From CAYJAD01 sp964371505 (GTDB lineage: Bacteria; Desulfobacterota; Desulfovibrionia; Desulfovibrionales; Desulfovibrionaceae), in NCBI GenBank assembly GCA_964371505.1, contig CAYJNG010000019.1, positions 1-24,386 on the forward strand: a stretch of DNA of 24,386 bases, given 5' to 3'. Below the pieces are notes generated by a model, which ran no database searches, was not told the origin of the DNA, and saw only the letters and a list, made by a program, of their open reading frames with translations. Shown here one piece after another: positions 1 to 7,705 of the stretch (positions are counted from its first letter, which is position 1; the number at the start of each line of letters is the position of its first letter). Position numbers and translations under genes: made by a program.

Positions 1-2
1 AG

Positions 3-24
3 AACCTTTTTTTCAAAAAAGGTT
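3..24. terminator. AT-cored hairpin at the left edge, possible bidirectional terminator
   Basis: Positions 3-12 and 15-24 form a perfect 10-bp stem around a 2-nt loop. The stem is AACC followed by T's, answered by A's and GGTT, and a T run and CCCC follow at 23-31. It lies about 60 bp downstream of the RND pump stop codon on the minus strand. Its layout resembles the longer hairpin after dgt at 24279-24316. A terminator role is inferred; the region beyond the window edge is not visible. Confidence 0.4.
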
Positions 25-52
25 TTTCCCCAGTAGACTTTGTCAGCAATCT

Positions 53-75
53 GAGGGGAGCTTTAAGCTCCCCTC
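53..75 (-). terminator. GC-rich hairpin after the RND operon
   Basis: GAGGGGAGCT (53-62) and AGCTCCCCTC (66-75) pair perfectly around a 3-nt loop, 9 nt past the pump's stop codon on the minus strand. No T tract follows on either strand, so it is not a textbook intrinsic terminator. It may act as an mRNA 3'-end stabiliser, or as the first part of a double terminator with the hairpin at 3-24. Confidence 0.45.
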
Positions 76-84
76 AACATGTAA

Positions 85-3000
85 TTACACTTGTGCCTTA
101 CGCAAAAACTTCGCCTTAAACCAATCTTGCACATCTTCCAGCACCAAATAAAAAGCCGGCACTAAGAGTAAGCAAATAAAGGTAGCAAATAAAATACCAA
201 AGCCTAAAGAAAGGGCCACAGGTATAAGGAATTTTGCCTGCCGTGAAGTTTCAAACATAATGGGCACCAAACCAAAGAAGGTGGTAAGTGTGGTGAGCAA
301 AATGGGACGTGCCCTTTGAATGGCCGCTTGCTGCACGGCATCAAAGGCCGACTTACCTTGACGACGCGCTGTATTGGCAAAGTCAATGAGCACTAAAGAG
401 TCGTTCACCACCACGCCGGAAAGAGCCACAATACCGAAGAGCGAGATAACGCTTAAGCTATAGCCCATAATAAAGTGCCCCGCCACAGCGCCCACAATGC
501 CAAAAGGAATGGACAGCATAATAATCAACGGCTGGGTATAACTCTTAAAAGGAATGGCTAAGAGCGCGTAAATGCCAAGCAAAGCCATCATCAAACCTAG
601 CCCCATGGCCATGGTACTATCTGCCATATCGGTCTGGCGGCCGCTGTATTCCCAGCTTAAACCATCATAACTAGCAAGAATTTGAGGTATAACCTCTGTT
701 TCCACCACGCCCATCATGGTTGCCGTGGCAGAAGAAGGTGTAATGTTAGCTGTTACATCGGCAGTACGACGCCCATTGCTGTGACGAATGGTAGAATCCG
801 CACGGCCGTCTTCTATGCTCACAATATCGCGCATGGGCACTTCTTGCCCTGAAGGCGAACGCAATACCAATTCCTCAAAGGTGGCTTCTTGCGAGCGATC
901 TTCTTCGGGTAAGCGAACACGTACGGTCACTTCGCTATTGCCACGTTGCTGACGCAGGGCCACCACACCGTCAAAGGCATAGCGCAATTGGCGCGAAACT
1001 TCCTGCGCTGTAAAGCCCAAGCGTTCTGCAAGCGGCGTTAATTTTACATCAAATTGGCGCATGGTGCGGCTGGTACCAAGGTCCACATCGCTCACACCGT
1101 TATAGGTAGCAAGCGAAGCGCCAAGATCCGCTGCTGCTTGCTCTAAAACCGCCGTATCACGATGTGATAAGCGCACAGAAAGTCCACTACCACTGCCGGG
1201 GCCGCCACGGTCTGCCTGCATGACTAAGCTTTCCACACCAGGAATGGCTCCCACGGCTTTTCGCCACGCATTGGTTACATCTTCGGTACTCATGGGCCGT
1301 ACATCAGGGTCAACCAAGTGCACAAAAACCATAATTTTAGTGTCACGCACTTCGGCTTGAATACCTGTGGAAAGCGCATCTCCGCCATGAGCATCCACCA
1401 CCTCTTTGGCAGCGTTTACCATGGTATCTTTTATGCGATGCAACTCTCCTTTAGATGTGCCGGAAGGTACTGTGGCTTGCGCAAAAGCATAGTCAGACTC
1501 CACACGCGGCATAAGGTCAAAGCCCATGCGTCCCGATTTTACAAAGCCCACAGTGAAAAGCAAAATAGCAATACCTATGGACACGGTAAGGTAGCGCTTT
1601 TCCAAGACCTTTGCCACAAAGGGGCCAAAGCGAAACTCCACAAAGTGCATAAAGCGGTCGCTAAAGCGAGCTTGCCATGCACTGAACCAACGAAAAGGTG
1701 CCGTAAATGCAGAACCAGATTTATCGTATTCAGTGGCATTTTTGGTGCGCTTTTTCAAATGACTTAAGTGTGCAGGCAATACATACACAGACTCAATAAG
1801 GGAACAAATAAATACAGCAATAACAATAAGCGGTATGACCATCCACACCTTGCCCATGGTGCCGGGAATGAAAAGCATGGGCATAAAGGAAATCATATTG
1901 GTAAGTACGGAGAAGGTTACCGGCCCTGCCACTTCTTTTGTACCTTTAATGGCAGCTTCCAAGGGCTCCACCCCGCGCTCCAGCCACGCCGCCACATTTT
2001 CCCCCACCACAATGGCATCATCCACCACAATTCCGAGGGTAATAATGAAGGCAAACATGGAAATAACGTTTAAACTTATGCCAAAGGGCGTGAAAAACCA
2101 AAAAGCCCCTAAGATGGATACAGGAATGCCCAAACTTACCCAAAAAGCCAAGGAAGGACGCAAAAAGAGCGCCAAACAAATGAAAACCAAAAGTACGCCC
2201 ATGAGCGCATTTTCTGTCATAAGCTCTTTACGTTGATTATACACCTCAGCCATATTTTTTTGTTCGTATAGGCGTAAATCTCCGGGCATAATTTCATTAT
2301 ATCTTTCTGCTATGCGCAAAGAAGCCGCCGCCACCTCGGTGGGGTCTTCATCACCAAGGCTGTAAATTTCTATGGAAAGCGCATTTTGCCCATTATATTC
2401 GCTCCAGCGGCGTGTATCGTCAAAGGTATCTGTCACGGTGGCAATATCGTCTAACAAAAGACGCGAGCCATCGGCATTGGTGCGTACGGCAATATTGGCA
2501 AAGTCTGCAGCATAGTCACGGCGCTCATTAAGGCGTAATAAAATATCACCACTGGCAGCATTCAGGCTACCGCCCCCCTGCTGAATAGCACCCACGCCAA
2601 TGGCATTGGCCACATCTTGCATGGTGAGCCCATAACGACGCAGGGTATCTTGCTTCACCTCCACCCATACTTCATGGTCTTGCACGCCTTCTAGTTCCAC
2701 CTGCGTAATGGCAGGGTCATTGATAAGGTCCTCTTTTACAAGATCACCCCAATAGCGAAGCGAAGCTGCAGACACGTTTCCGGCCAGCGTGAGCTCTATG
2801 GCTTCTTTACGTGAAGAGGTAAGCGAAACGGTGGGGCGCTCAGCATCCACAGGAAAGGTAGTAATGCGGTCTACGGCTGCTTTGACATCCTGCAACAAAA
2901 CATTGCCATCCACATCATCGGTACCCTCTACCACTACTTCGGCATGACCTGTGGTAATAATAGCCGTGGTTTCTTCTACTCCATCAAGGCCTTGCACAGC

Positions 3001-3237
3001 TTCTTCTATGGCCTGAGCCACACTTTTTTCCATTTCTTCAGGTGTGGCCCCACTCACTGTTACGGAAATTTTTACTATGGTAAGCTCAAAATACGGGAAA
3101 ACCTCACGGCGCACTTGCGAAGCCACAATGATGCCGCCTATCATAAGCACCACCATGAGCAAATTGGCCGCCACAGGGTTGCTGGCCATCCAGCCTACGG
3201 AACCACGGGTAAGTTTTTTAGAACCTGTTGTACTCAT
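85..3237 (-). CDS. RND efflux pump, inner-membrane permease
   Basis: A 1050-residue protein of the resistance-nodulation-division superfamily (AcrB/HAE1-like), the proton-driven pump of a tripartite exporter. It shows the family layout: a transmembrane helix near residues 22-42, a periplasmic loop, a helix bundle at about 340-500, then a second periplasmic half and helix bundle. The paired TM4 aspartates of drug pumps are present (D406-D407 in GIVVDDAIVV), which argues against a heavy-metal CzcA type. At the TM10 position where AcrB has Lys940-Asn941 this protein has N945-D946 (VNDSLVL), as in one branch of the family. The start follows a GGAG site six bases upstream, inside the adaptor gene's last codons, with only three bases between the two genes, so translation is probably coupled. 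Substrate cannot be read from the sequence. Confidence 0.93.
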   Translation of the reverse strand: MSTTGSKKLTRGSVGWMASNPVAANLLMVVLMIGGIIVASQVRREVFPYFELTIVKISVTVSGATPEEMEKSVAQAIEEAVQGLDGVEETTAIITTGHAEVVVEGTDDVDGNVLLQDVKAAVDRITTFPVDAERPTVSLTSSRKEAIELTLAGNVSAASLRYWGDLVKEDLINDPAITQVELEGVQDHEVWVEVKQDTLRRYGLTMQDVANAIGVGAIQQGGGSLNAASGDILLRLNERRDYAADFANIAVRTNADGSRLLLDDIATVTDTFDDTRRWSEYNGQNALSIEIYSLGDEDPTEVAAASLRIAERYNEIMPGDLRLYEQKNMAEVYNQRKELMTENALMGVLLVFICLALFLRPSLAFWVSLGIPVSILGAFWFFTPFGISLNVISMFAFIITLGIVVDDAIVVGENVAAWLERGVEPLEAAIKGTKEVAGPVTFSVLTNMISFMPMLFIPGTMGKVWMVIPLIVIAVFICSLIESVYVLPAHLSHLKKRTKNATEYDKSGSAFTAPFRWFSAWQARFSDRFMHFVEFRFGPFVAKVLEKRYLTVSIGIAILLFTVGFVKSGRMGFDLMPRVESDYAFAQATVPSGTSKGELHRIKDTMVNAAKEVVDAHGGDALSTGIQAEVRDTKIMVFVHLVDPDVRPMSTEDVTNAWRKAVGAIPGVESLVMQADRGGPGSGSGLSVRLSHRDTAVLEQAAADLGASLATYNGVSDVDLGTSRTMRQFDVKLTPLAERLGFTAQEVSRQLRYAFDGVVALRQQRGNSEVTVRVRLPEEDRSQEATFEELVLRSPSGQEVPMRDIVSIEDGRADSTIRHSNGRRTADVTANITPSSATATMMGVVETEVIPQILASYDGLSWEYSGRQTDMADSTMAMGLGLMMALLGIYALLAIPFKSYTQPLIIMLSIPFGIVGAVAGHFIMGYSLSVISLFGIVALSGVVVNDSLVLIDFANTARRQGKSAFDAVQQAAIQRARPILLTTLTTFFGLVPIMFETSRQAKFLIPVALSLGFGILFATFICLLLVPAFYLVLEDVQDWFKAKFLRKAQV

Positions 3238-3240
3238 AGC

Positions 3241-4512
3241 TTACTCCGCACTTTTTGGGGCCATACCTTGAGGGCCTTTTCCGCTTTTATTACCACGTGC
3301 CCCTTCGGGTTTTTTATCTTTCTGCCCTGCGCTGGCTGCTGGTTTACTTTGCTGCGTAAGTCGCACAGGCATATTTTGTACCGGCGCGCCCAAAGCAGAG
3401 GTAATAATCTGCTCGCCATCTGCAAGCCCCTTGCCCACAAGAGCCACTTGTGTATCTTTCCATAAAACTTCCACAGGGCGAATATCTAAACGTAGGTTAC
3501 CGTTATCTCCCTGCATAGCCACCCACACAGTATCATTACCGCGCAAAGCTACACGAGGAATTTCTATAACATCTTGCAAGGTGCCGGCTTTAAGCTCCAC
3601 ACGCACATGATCACCCAAAATAAGTGCAGACACATCACTACGTAGGGCTAAAGGGTCTTGCACTTCTATGAGCACGCGGCCCATGCGTGTTGTTTCATCC
3701 AAGGAAGCAATACTATGGCGCACACGCCCTTCACGCTCAGCCCCTATGGTGGTAAAAACTTTGGCTGTGGTGCCGTCAAACACGCCCACACCCAGGCCTT
3801 GTAGCTTATCTAAAGGAATGGCGGCTTCTATGTAGTAATTATCAGTTCCCACCAAGGTGGCTACGGTATCAGAGGTAGAGGCTTGACTACCCATGGAAAC
3901 ATTGCGTGAGGTAACCAAGGCATTATACGGCACAAGAACCTTAGTGCGCGATAAATCAAGCTCTGCTTGCTTTACATCCACCTCAGCAGCCTGCAACGCA
4001 GCTTTAGCTTGGGCCAATTGCGGTTCACGCAGGGCCAAGGCCGTATTGCGCACGCCGCTAGAAGTTTTATTAAGCTGCGCAATTTCAGTACGGGCCACGC
4101 GTTGCTGCCCCATTTCTAAAGAGTAGTCCGCCTTAGCCTTGGCTAAACTACTTTTTTTCATGGCGAGATTATTTTCATAATCGCTGGCATCAATACGTAA
4201 AAGCAAGTCACCCTTTTGTAATAAGCCACCCACATCAAAATTGGGCCCAAGTTCTTCCACCTGACCCGACACACGCACGCGCACCACGGTTTCTTGATCT
4301 GCTTTCACAGTACCAAGGGCTTCCACAGTAAGCGGCGCCGCAGCGCGTTTCACATCAAGCACAGATACCAATGGGCTGGACACAGGGGGTTTAACCCTTT
4401 TTGTTTGTGGCTTGGTTGCCACCATAAAATAGCCGGCAGCAGCCCCCAAAGCAAGGATAGCCACCACGAGAAGCGGCGTGGAAATTTTTTTCTTTTGCGT
4501 AGAAATGTTCAT
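3241..4512 (-). CDS. RND efflux periplasmic adaptor (HlyD/MFP family)
   Basis: A 423-residue membrane-fusion protein that links the inner-membrane pump to the outer-membrane channel. Residues 12-32 form a hydrophobic N-terminal anchor or signal sequence without a lipobox. Residues about 66-110 are the first lipoyl half-motif (VSGQVEELGPNFDVGGLLQKGDLL), about 112-188 an Ala/Gln/Lys-rich alpha-hairpin, and about 190-215 the second lipoyl half. Beta-barrel and membrane-proximal domains follow. The C-terminus is a low-complexity Lys/Gly/Pro-rich tail of about 30 residues, probably disordered. The gene sits 24 bp after the outer-membrane factor gene and three bases before the pump gene. The ribosome-binding site is weak (AGG about 8 bases upstream of ATG), which may set a lower adaptor level or indicate coupling. 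Confidence 0.92.
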   Translation of the reverse strand: MNISTQKKKISTPLLVVAILALGAAAGYFMVATKPQTKRVKPPVSSPLVSVLDVKRAAAPLTVEALGTVKADQETVVRVRVSGQVEELGPNFDVGGLLQKGDLLLRIDASDYENNLAMKKSSLAKAKADYSLEMGQQRVARTEIAQLNKTSSGVRNTALALREPQLAQAKAALQAAEVDVKQAELDLSRTKVLVPYNALVTSRNVSMGSQASTSDTVATLVGTDNYYIEAAIPLDKLQGLGVGVFDGTTAKVFTTIGAEREGRVRHSIASLDETTRMGRVLIEVQDPLALRSDVSALILGDHVRVELKAGTLQDVIEIPRVALRGNDTVWVAMQGDNGNLRLDIRPVEVLWKDTQVALVGKGLADGEQIITSALGAPVQNMPVRLTQQSKPAASAGQKDKKPEGARGNKSGKGPQGMAPKSAE

Positions 4513-4536
4513 GGTTAAGCCTATGTATTATAATAA

Positions 4537-6012
4537 TTATTGTAATGTTATGGGGAAGTTTAATGCGCCTAAAGCACGGTATAAAGTAATGCGCGCACGC
4601 GCCACGGTGGTTTTTTGCCTTGCAATGGCACGCTCTAAGGTTTGTACATTTTTTAACTCAGTAATATAGTTTAAAAAGGTAGATACACCACCCAAATAGC
4701 TATTGCGTGCCTCTATCATGGCTGCAGAAGCAAATTCATACTGTTTTTCTAAAAGGTGTAGCTTGCGGTTTTCACCGGCATCGGCAGCCAAGGCATTGTC
4801 CACTTCTTCAATGGCCGTGGCTACAGTCTTCACATACGTTTGCACTTCAATATCACTTTGCGCGCGTGTACGTGCTTCTTCAGCCGCCAAAGCGCCGCCA
4901 TCAAAAAGGGGCATAGTTAACGACGCTGCCAAGGAAGAAATCCAATTGGTCACAAGTACGGTATTTTCTGCCGCCTGATACAGTGCCGAAGCAGAAAGCC
5001 TTATGGCAGGATATCTATTGGCATGCGCAGCCGATACATCCCAATCTGAAGCGGCAAGGCGTGCCCAAGCAGCAGACACATCAGGGCGTGCATCGAGCAA
5101 CTGCACGGGTAAGCCGGGCTCCGGCATGGTTTTTAACTCTGGCAAGGTGGCGCTTTCGTCAATATCAAGCCCAGATCCGGGGAGAGTGCCTTGCAATATG
5201 GCCAATTGATTGCGCAAAACTACAGCCTCTTGCTTTAAGTCTGGAATTTCAGCACGCGAAGAAGCAAGCAGTTCTTTTTGCTGTAGCAGCTCCAAAGAGG
5301 TGCCAAGGCCATTATTAAAGCGTACCGTTTGTAGCTCCACAAGGTCTTCATTGATGGCGATTTGCGCCTCCAAAACGGCAAGGTCGCGTCTATTGCCAAG
5401 CAGGGAAACCCACGTATCTGCCACCTCAGCAGCCACTGTCATGGCAGCCGTTTGCAAATCCTGCGCTGTGGCTTCTGTGCGCAAAAGCTCTGCTTCACGC
5501 TCAGAACGCACACGGCCCCATAGGTCCAACTCAAAAGAAGCTGCAAGGCCCAAATCGTAACCATTAGTTACGGAATCAGACGTATAGCGCAGGTTATCAT
5601 CTTGCTGCACATTGCGTTTGGTCTCAGCGCCGCTATCAAAATTTAAGGAGGGAAAAAGCCCCGCCGTAGCACGCTTAGTTACCGCCTCAGCTTGGCGTAA
5701 TTTGGCATAAGCGGTGACTATATCAAAATTTGTGGTGAGGGATTTTTCCACAAGAGTATTTAAGTCTTTACTTTCAAAGTTTTCCCACCACGGGCGTGAC
5801 GCCTTAGGGGCCATGGCGGCTTGCCCTGCTTGCGCCTGTTGTGCTGTTTTTTCAGCCTGCCCTTGTGGCCCTTGTGGCATAGAAGGGTAATTTACCGGCA
5901 CAGGCACAGGTAAAGTTTCTTGCGCCACACGATCATTGGGGGCAAAAGGGGCGCAAGCTGCCACACACAAACACAAAGGAATAAACGATAGTTTTTTTAA
6001 TATATACGGCAT
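4537..6012 (-). CDS. Outer-membrane efflux lipoprotein (TolC/NodT family)
   Basis: The outer-membrane channel subunit of the exporter, 491 residues, with two tandem outer-membrane-efflux repeats rich in Ala/Glu/Gln helices. I chose the ATG at 6012 over an in-frame GTG at 6060. GAGGG lies six bases upstream of the ATG, and that start gives a lipoprotein signal peptide with a hydrophobic core and lipobox VAAC (lipid-modified Cys20). Residues about 25-65 are Pro/Gln/Ala-rich, a usual linker. The conserved NodT-type motif LLDARPDVSAAWARLAAS is present. It is the first gene of the operon, an order (channel, adaptor, pump) different from acrAB or mexAB-oprM, where the channel gene is separate or last. 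Confidence 0.92.
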   Translation of the reverse strand: MPYILKKLSFIPLCLCVAACAPFAPNDRVAQETLPVPVPVNYPSMPQGPQGQAEKTAQQAQAGQAAMAPKASRPWWENFESKDLNTLVEKSLTTNFDIVTAYAKLRQAEAVTKRATAGLFPSLNFDSGAETKRNVQQDDNLRYTSDSVTNGYDLGLAASFELDLWGRVRSEREAELLRTEATAQDLQTAAMTVAAEVADTWVSLLGNRRDLAVLEAQIAINEDLVELQTVRFNNGLGTSLELLQQKELLASSRAEIPDLKQEAVVLRNQLAILQGTLPGSGLDIDESATLPELKTMPEPGLPVQLLDARPDVSAAWARLAASDWDVSAAHANRYPAIRLSASALYQAAENTVLVTNWISSLAASLTMPLFDGGALAAEEARTRAQSDIEVQTYVKTVATAIEEVDNALAADAGENRKLHLLEKQYEFASAAMIEARNSYLGGVSTFLNYITELKNVQTLERAIARQKTTVARARITLYRALGALNFPITLQ

Positions 6013-6042
6013 TGTTACCCTCAAAAGCTTCACACATAGGTT

Positions 6043-6069
6043 ATAGTAAGATAAACTCACAGCGAGTTT
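6043..6069 (-). promoter_or_regulatory. Palindrome and candidate promoter of the efflux operon
   Basis: AAACTC (6053-6058) and GAGTTT (6064-6069) form a perfect inverted repeat with a 5-bp centre (ACAGC). On the minus strand it sits immediately upstream of a possible -10 element TACTAT (6048-6043), about 31 bp before the efflux start codon. No good -35 hexamer is visible, so the promoter is either weak or activator-dependent. The symmetry and position suit a TetR-, MarR- or MerR-type site; no regulator gene of those families is in the window. This is inference. Confidence 0.35.
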
Positions 6070-6160
6070 GTACAGAGCAAATATTAAATTTTTCTTAAAA
6101 AAGAATGCATCTCTAAAAATTCATGAAAAAACGTAGACCAAGGGCAATACATCCGCACAA

Positions 6161-6994
6161 TTACGCAATGCGTGTAAAAAAGGCTAAATATTCTTGATTC
6201 CCCTTAGGACCCAAAATGGCAGAAGGCACAATACCTTCATATTGCAAAGATAGCTCTTCTTGGCAAAAGGTCACCACTTTATCAATGGCACTTTGACGTA
6301 CGGCTTCATCGCGCACAATGCCTTTTTGTGTTTGCCCTACCCCCACTTCAAATTGTGGTTTAATGAGGGCCATAATTCTCCCCCCTACCTTGAGCCAAGG
6401 CATGCAAGAAGGCAATACCATGGTTAAGGAAATGAAGGACACATCGGCCACCACCATATCCACCATTTCTGGTATAAGGCTAGGCTCCGCCACACGCAGA
6501 TTCGTTTTTTCTAAATTAATTACGCGGGGGTCTTGTCGCAATTTTTCGTGTAATTGCCCATGCCCCACATCTACAGCATACACTTTAACAGCACCGTGCT
6601 GCAAAAGACAATCGGTAAAGCCACCCGTGGAGGCGCCAGCATCAAGGCAAACAAAACCCGTCACATCGAGCTTAAAGTATTCAAGGCCCGTTAAAAGCTT
6701 ATACGCTCCGCGGCTGGCAAAGCGCTCTTGGGCAGCCAATTTGAAGACAGTTTCTTTAGGGTAAGGGTGCCCCGGCTTATCCACAGGCACAGGTGGATCT
6801 CCCACAAAAACTTGCCTTGCCATAATAAAGCGCTTAGCTTGTTCGCGGCTTTCCGCAAGGCCTTGCTCAAAAAGAAGCTGGTCTGCTCGAACTTTTGACG
6901 ATTTTCCGCCATAAGCGGTCTTGCCAAGGGCAGGCGCATTGTGTATGGTGCCCACGTTATCTGTACAGGGTGAGGTATGTGACTTACGTTTCAT
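6161..6994 (-). CDS. tlyA: TlyA family rRNA 2'-O-methyltransferase
   Basis: A 277-residue SAM-dependent 2'-O-ribose methyltransferase, the family that modifies cytidines in 16S and 23S rRNA and affects capreomycin sensitivity in mycobacteria (often misnamed hemolysin A). An S4 RNA-binding domain covers about 34-96, followed by an FtsJ-like Rossmann domain with SAM motif CLDAGASTGGFTD at 116-128. K99, D184, K212 and E268 have the spacing I recall for the mycobacterial K-D-K-E catalytic set (K69, D154, K182, E238), so it should be active. About 33 residues precede the S4 domain, more than usual. The ATG at 6994 has no convincing ribosome-binding site, but I see no better in-frame start. Confidence 0.9.
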   Translation of the reverse strand: MKRKSHTSPCTDNVGTIHNAPALGKTAYGGKSSKVRADQLLFEQGLAESREQAKRFIMARQVFVGDPPVPVDKPGHPYPKETVFKLAAQERFASRGAYKLLTGLEYFKLDVTGFVCLDAGASTGGFTDCLLQHGAVKVYAVDVGHGQLHEKLRQDPRVINLEKTNLRVAEPSLIPEMVDMVVADVSFISLTMVLPSCMPWLKVGGRIMALIKPQFEVGVGQTQKGIVRDEAVRQSAIDKVVTFCQEELSLQYEGIVPSAILGPKGNQEYLAFFTRIA

Positions 6995-7050
6995 GCGCTT
7001 GCTGTAACGCCTTTTATAAAAAATGACAAACGCTTTTCTTGGGTTTATCT

Positions 7051-7078
7051 ATAATAAATTGTTACAAGTACATAACAA
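7051..7078 (-). promoter_or_regulatory. Candidate sigma-70 promoter for tlyA
   Basis: On the minus strand TTGTTA (7078-7073) and TATTAT (7056-7051) are separated by 16 bp. Transcription would begin near 7044, leaving a leader of about 50 nt before the tlyA ATG. This is a visual match to the -35/-10 consensus only. Confidence 0.4.
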
Positions 7079-7182
7079 AACATATTTCTTTGTTTTATGC
7101 GCATTACGCGCCCCTTGGCAAGGCTGCAGCTGTATTCATGAACAGCGCTTAAAACAAAAAACTTTTTTATGCTCTTTTCCTC

Positions 7183-7209
7183 TTGCCAAGAACACGAAAA
7201 GGGTATAGT
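7183..7209 (+). promoter_or_regulatory. Candidate promoter for rpmE
   Basis: TTGCCA (7183-7188) and TATAGT (7204-7209) lie 15 bp apart, slightly short of the optimum, and would start transcription near 7216, about 27 nt before the rpmE ATG. This is a visual consensus match. Confidence 0.4.
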
Positions 7210-7242
7210 TATTTTTCCCCTTTACTATGCGAGGTAATAGAA

Positions 7243-7455
7243 ATGAAGAAAGATATCCATCCAAAGACCTACAAGGCAACAATCACTTGTGCCTGCGGCA
7301 ACGAAGAACAATTGCTCACCACCAAAGGCGAGCGCATTTCTTTGGAAGTATGTTCCGCATGTCATCCCTACTACACAGGGAAGCAACGCTTTTTGGACAC
7401 AGCTGGTCGTATTGATCGCTTCCGCAAAAAGTACGCTAAGTTTGATAGCAAGTAG
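7243..7455 (+). CDS. rpmE: 50S ribosomal protein L31 (zinc-binding form)
   Basis: A 70-residue L31, the usual length. The cysteines C16, C18, C37 and C40 give the Zn-binding 'C+' form, as opposed to the zinc-free paralogue made under zinc starvation. The conserved C-terminal HPYYTGKQRFLDTAGRIDRF is present. I chose the ATG at 7243 because GAGG lies eight bases upstream and translation then begins at the family's MKKDIHP. An upstream in-frame ATG at 7183 would add 20 residues foreign to the family. It heads an rpmE-DUF1385-prfA cluster. Confidence 0.96.
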   Translation: MKKDIHPKTYKATITCACGNEEQLLTTKGERISLEVCSACHPYYTGKQRFLDTAGRIDRFRKKYAKFDSK

Positions 7456-7489
7456 GCTTTACGCCTTCTTGTTACAAGCGGTGACGTGC

Positions 7490-7560
7490 CAAGCTTATGT
7501 AAGCTTGCATTGTTTGCCGATGCCTCTTTCCCATGGAGTTTTACCCATGGGAAAGGGCAT
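7490..7560 (+). other. Two hairpins between rpmE and the DUF1385 gene
   Basis: CAAGCTTA (7490-7497) pairs with TAAGCTTG (7500-7507). About 12 nt later, 7520-7536 pairs with 7545-7560 over 16 bp with a single bulged T (arms run ATGCC..TTTCCCATGG and CCATGGGAAAG..GGCAT) around an 8-nt loop. No T tract follows either hairpin. They could be a weak terminator or processing site after rpmE, or part of the leader of the next gene, whose start lies 145 bp further on. Confidence 0.45.
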
Positions 7561-7705
7561 GGCCCCCAAAAGTATCTGCATGTGGTAAAATACACATAAG
7601 GGATGAATTAAAAGTCCTTTTGTGTGTTCCTTTCCACAAGTAGATACCTTTACGTGTTTATTTAAACATATTCCATTTATCATTTCGCTTTTTAATGAGG
7701 TGCGC

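Noticed and set aside
1318..2236. Plus-strand open frames opposite the RND pump gene
   Set aside because: They lie wholly antisense to a well-supported 1050-residue pump, lack recognisable motifs or ribosome-binding sites, and have His/Lys-rich composition typical of reversed coding frames.
6067..6121. A-rich stretch between tlyA and the efflux operon as a tlyA terminator
   Set aside because: Only a 5-bp AT stem (TTCTT/AAGAA) can be drawn. I cannot support an intrinsic terminator, so readthrough from tlyA into the efflux operon stays possible.
7023..7208. 61-codon plus-strand open frame ahead of rpmE
   Set aside because: No ribosome-binding site, Cys/Phe-rich random composition, and it overlaps the likely rpmE promoter.
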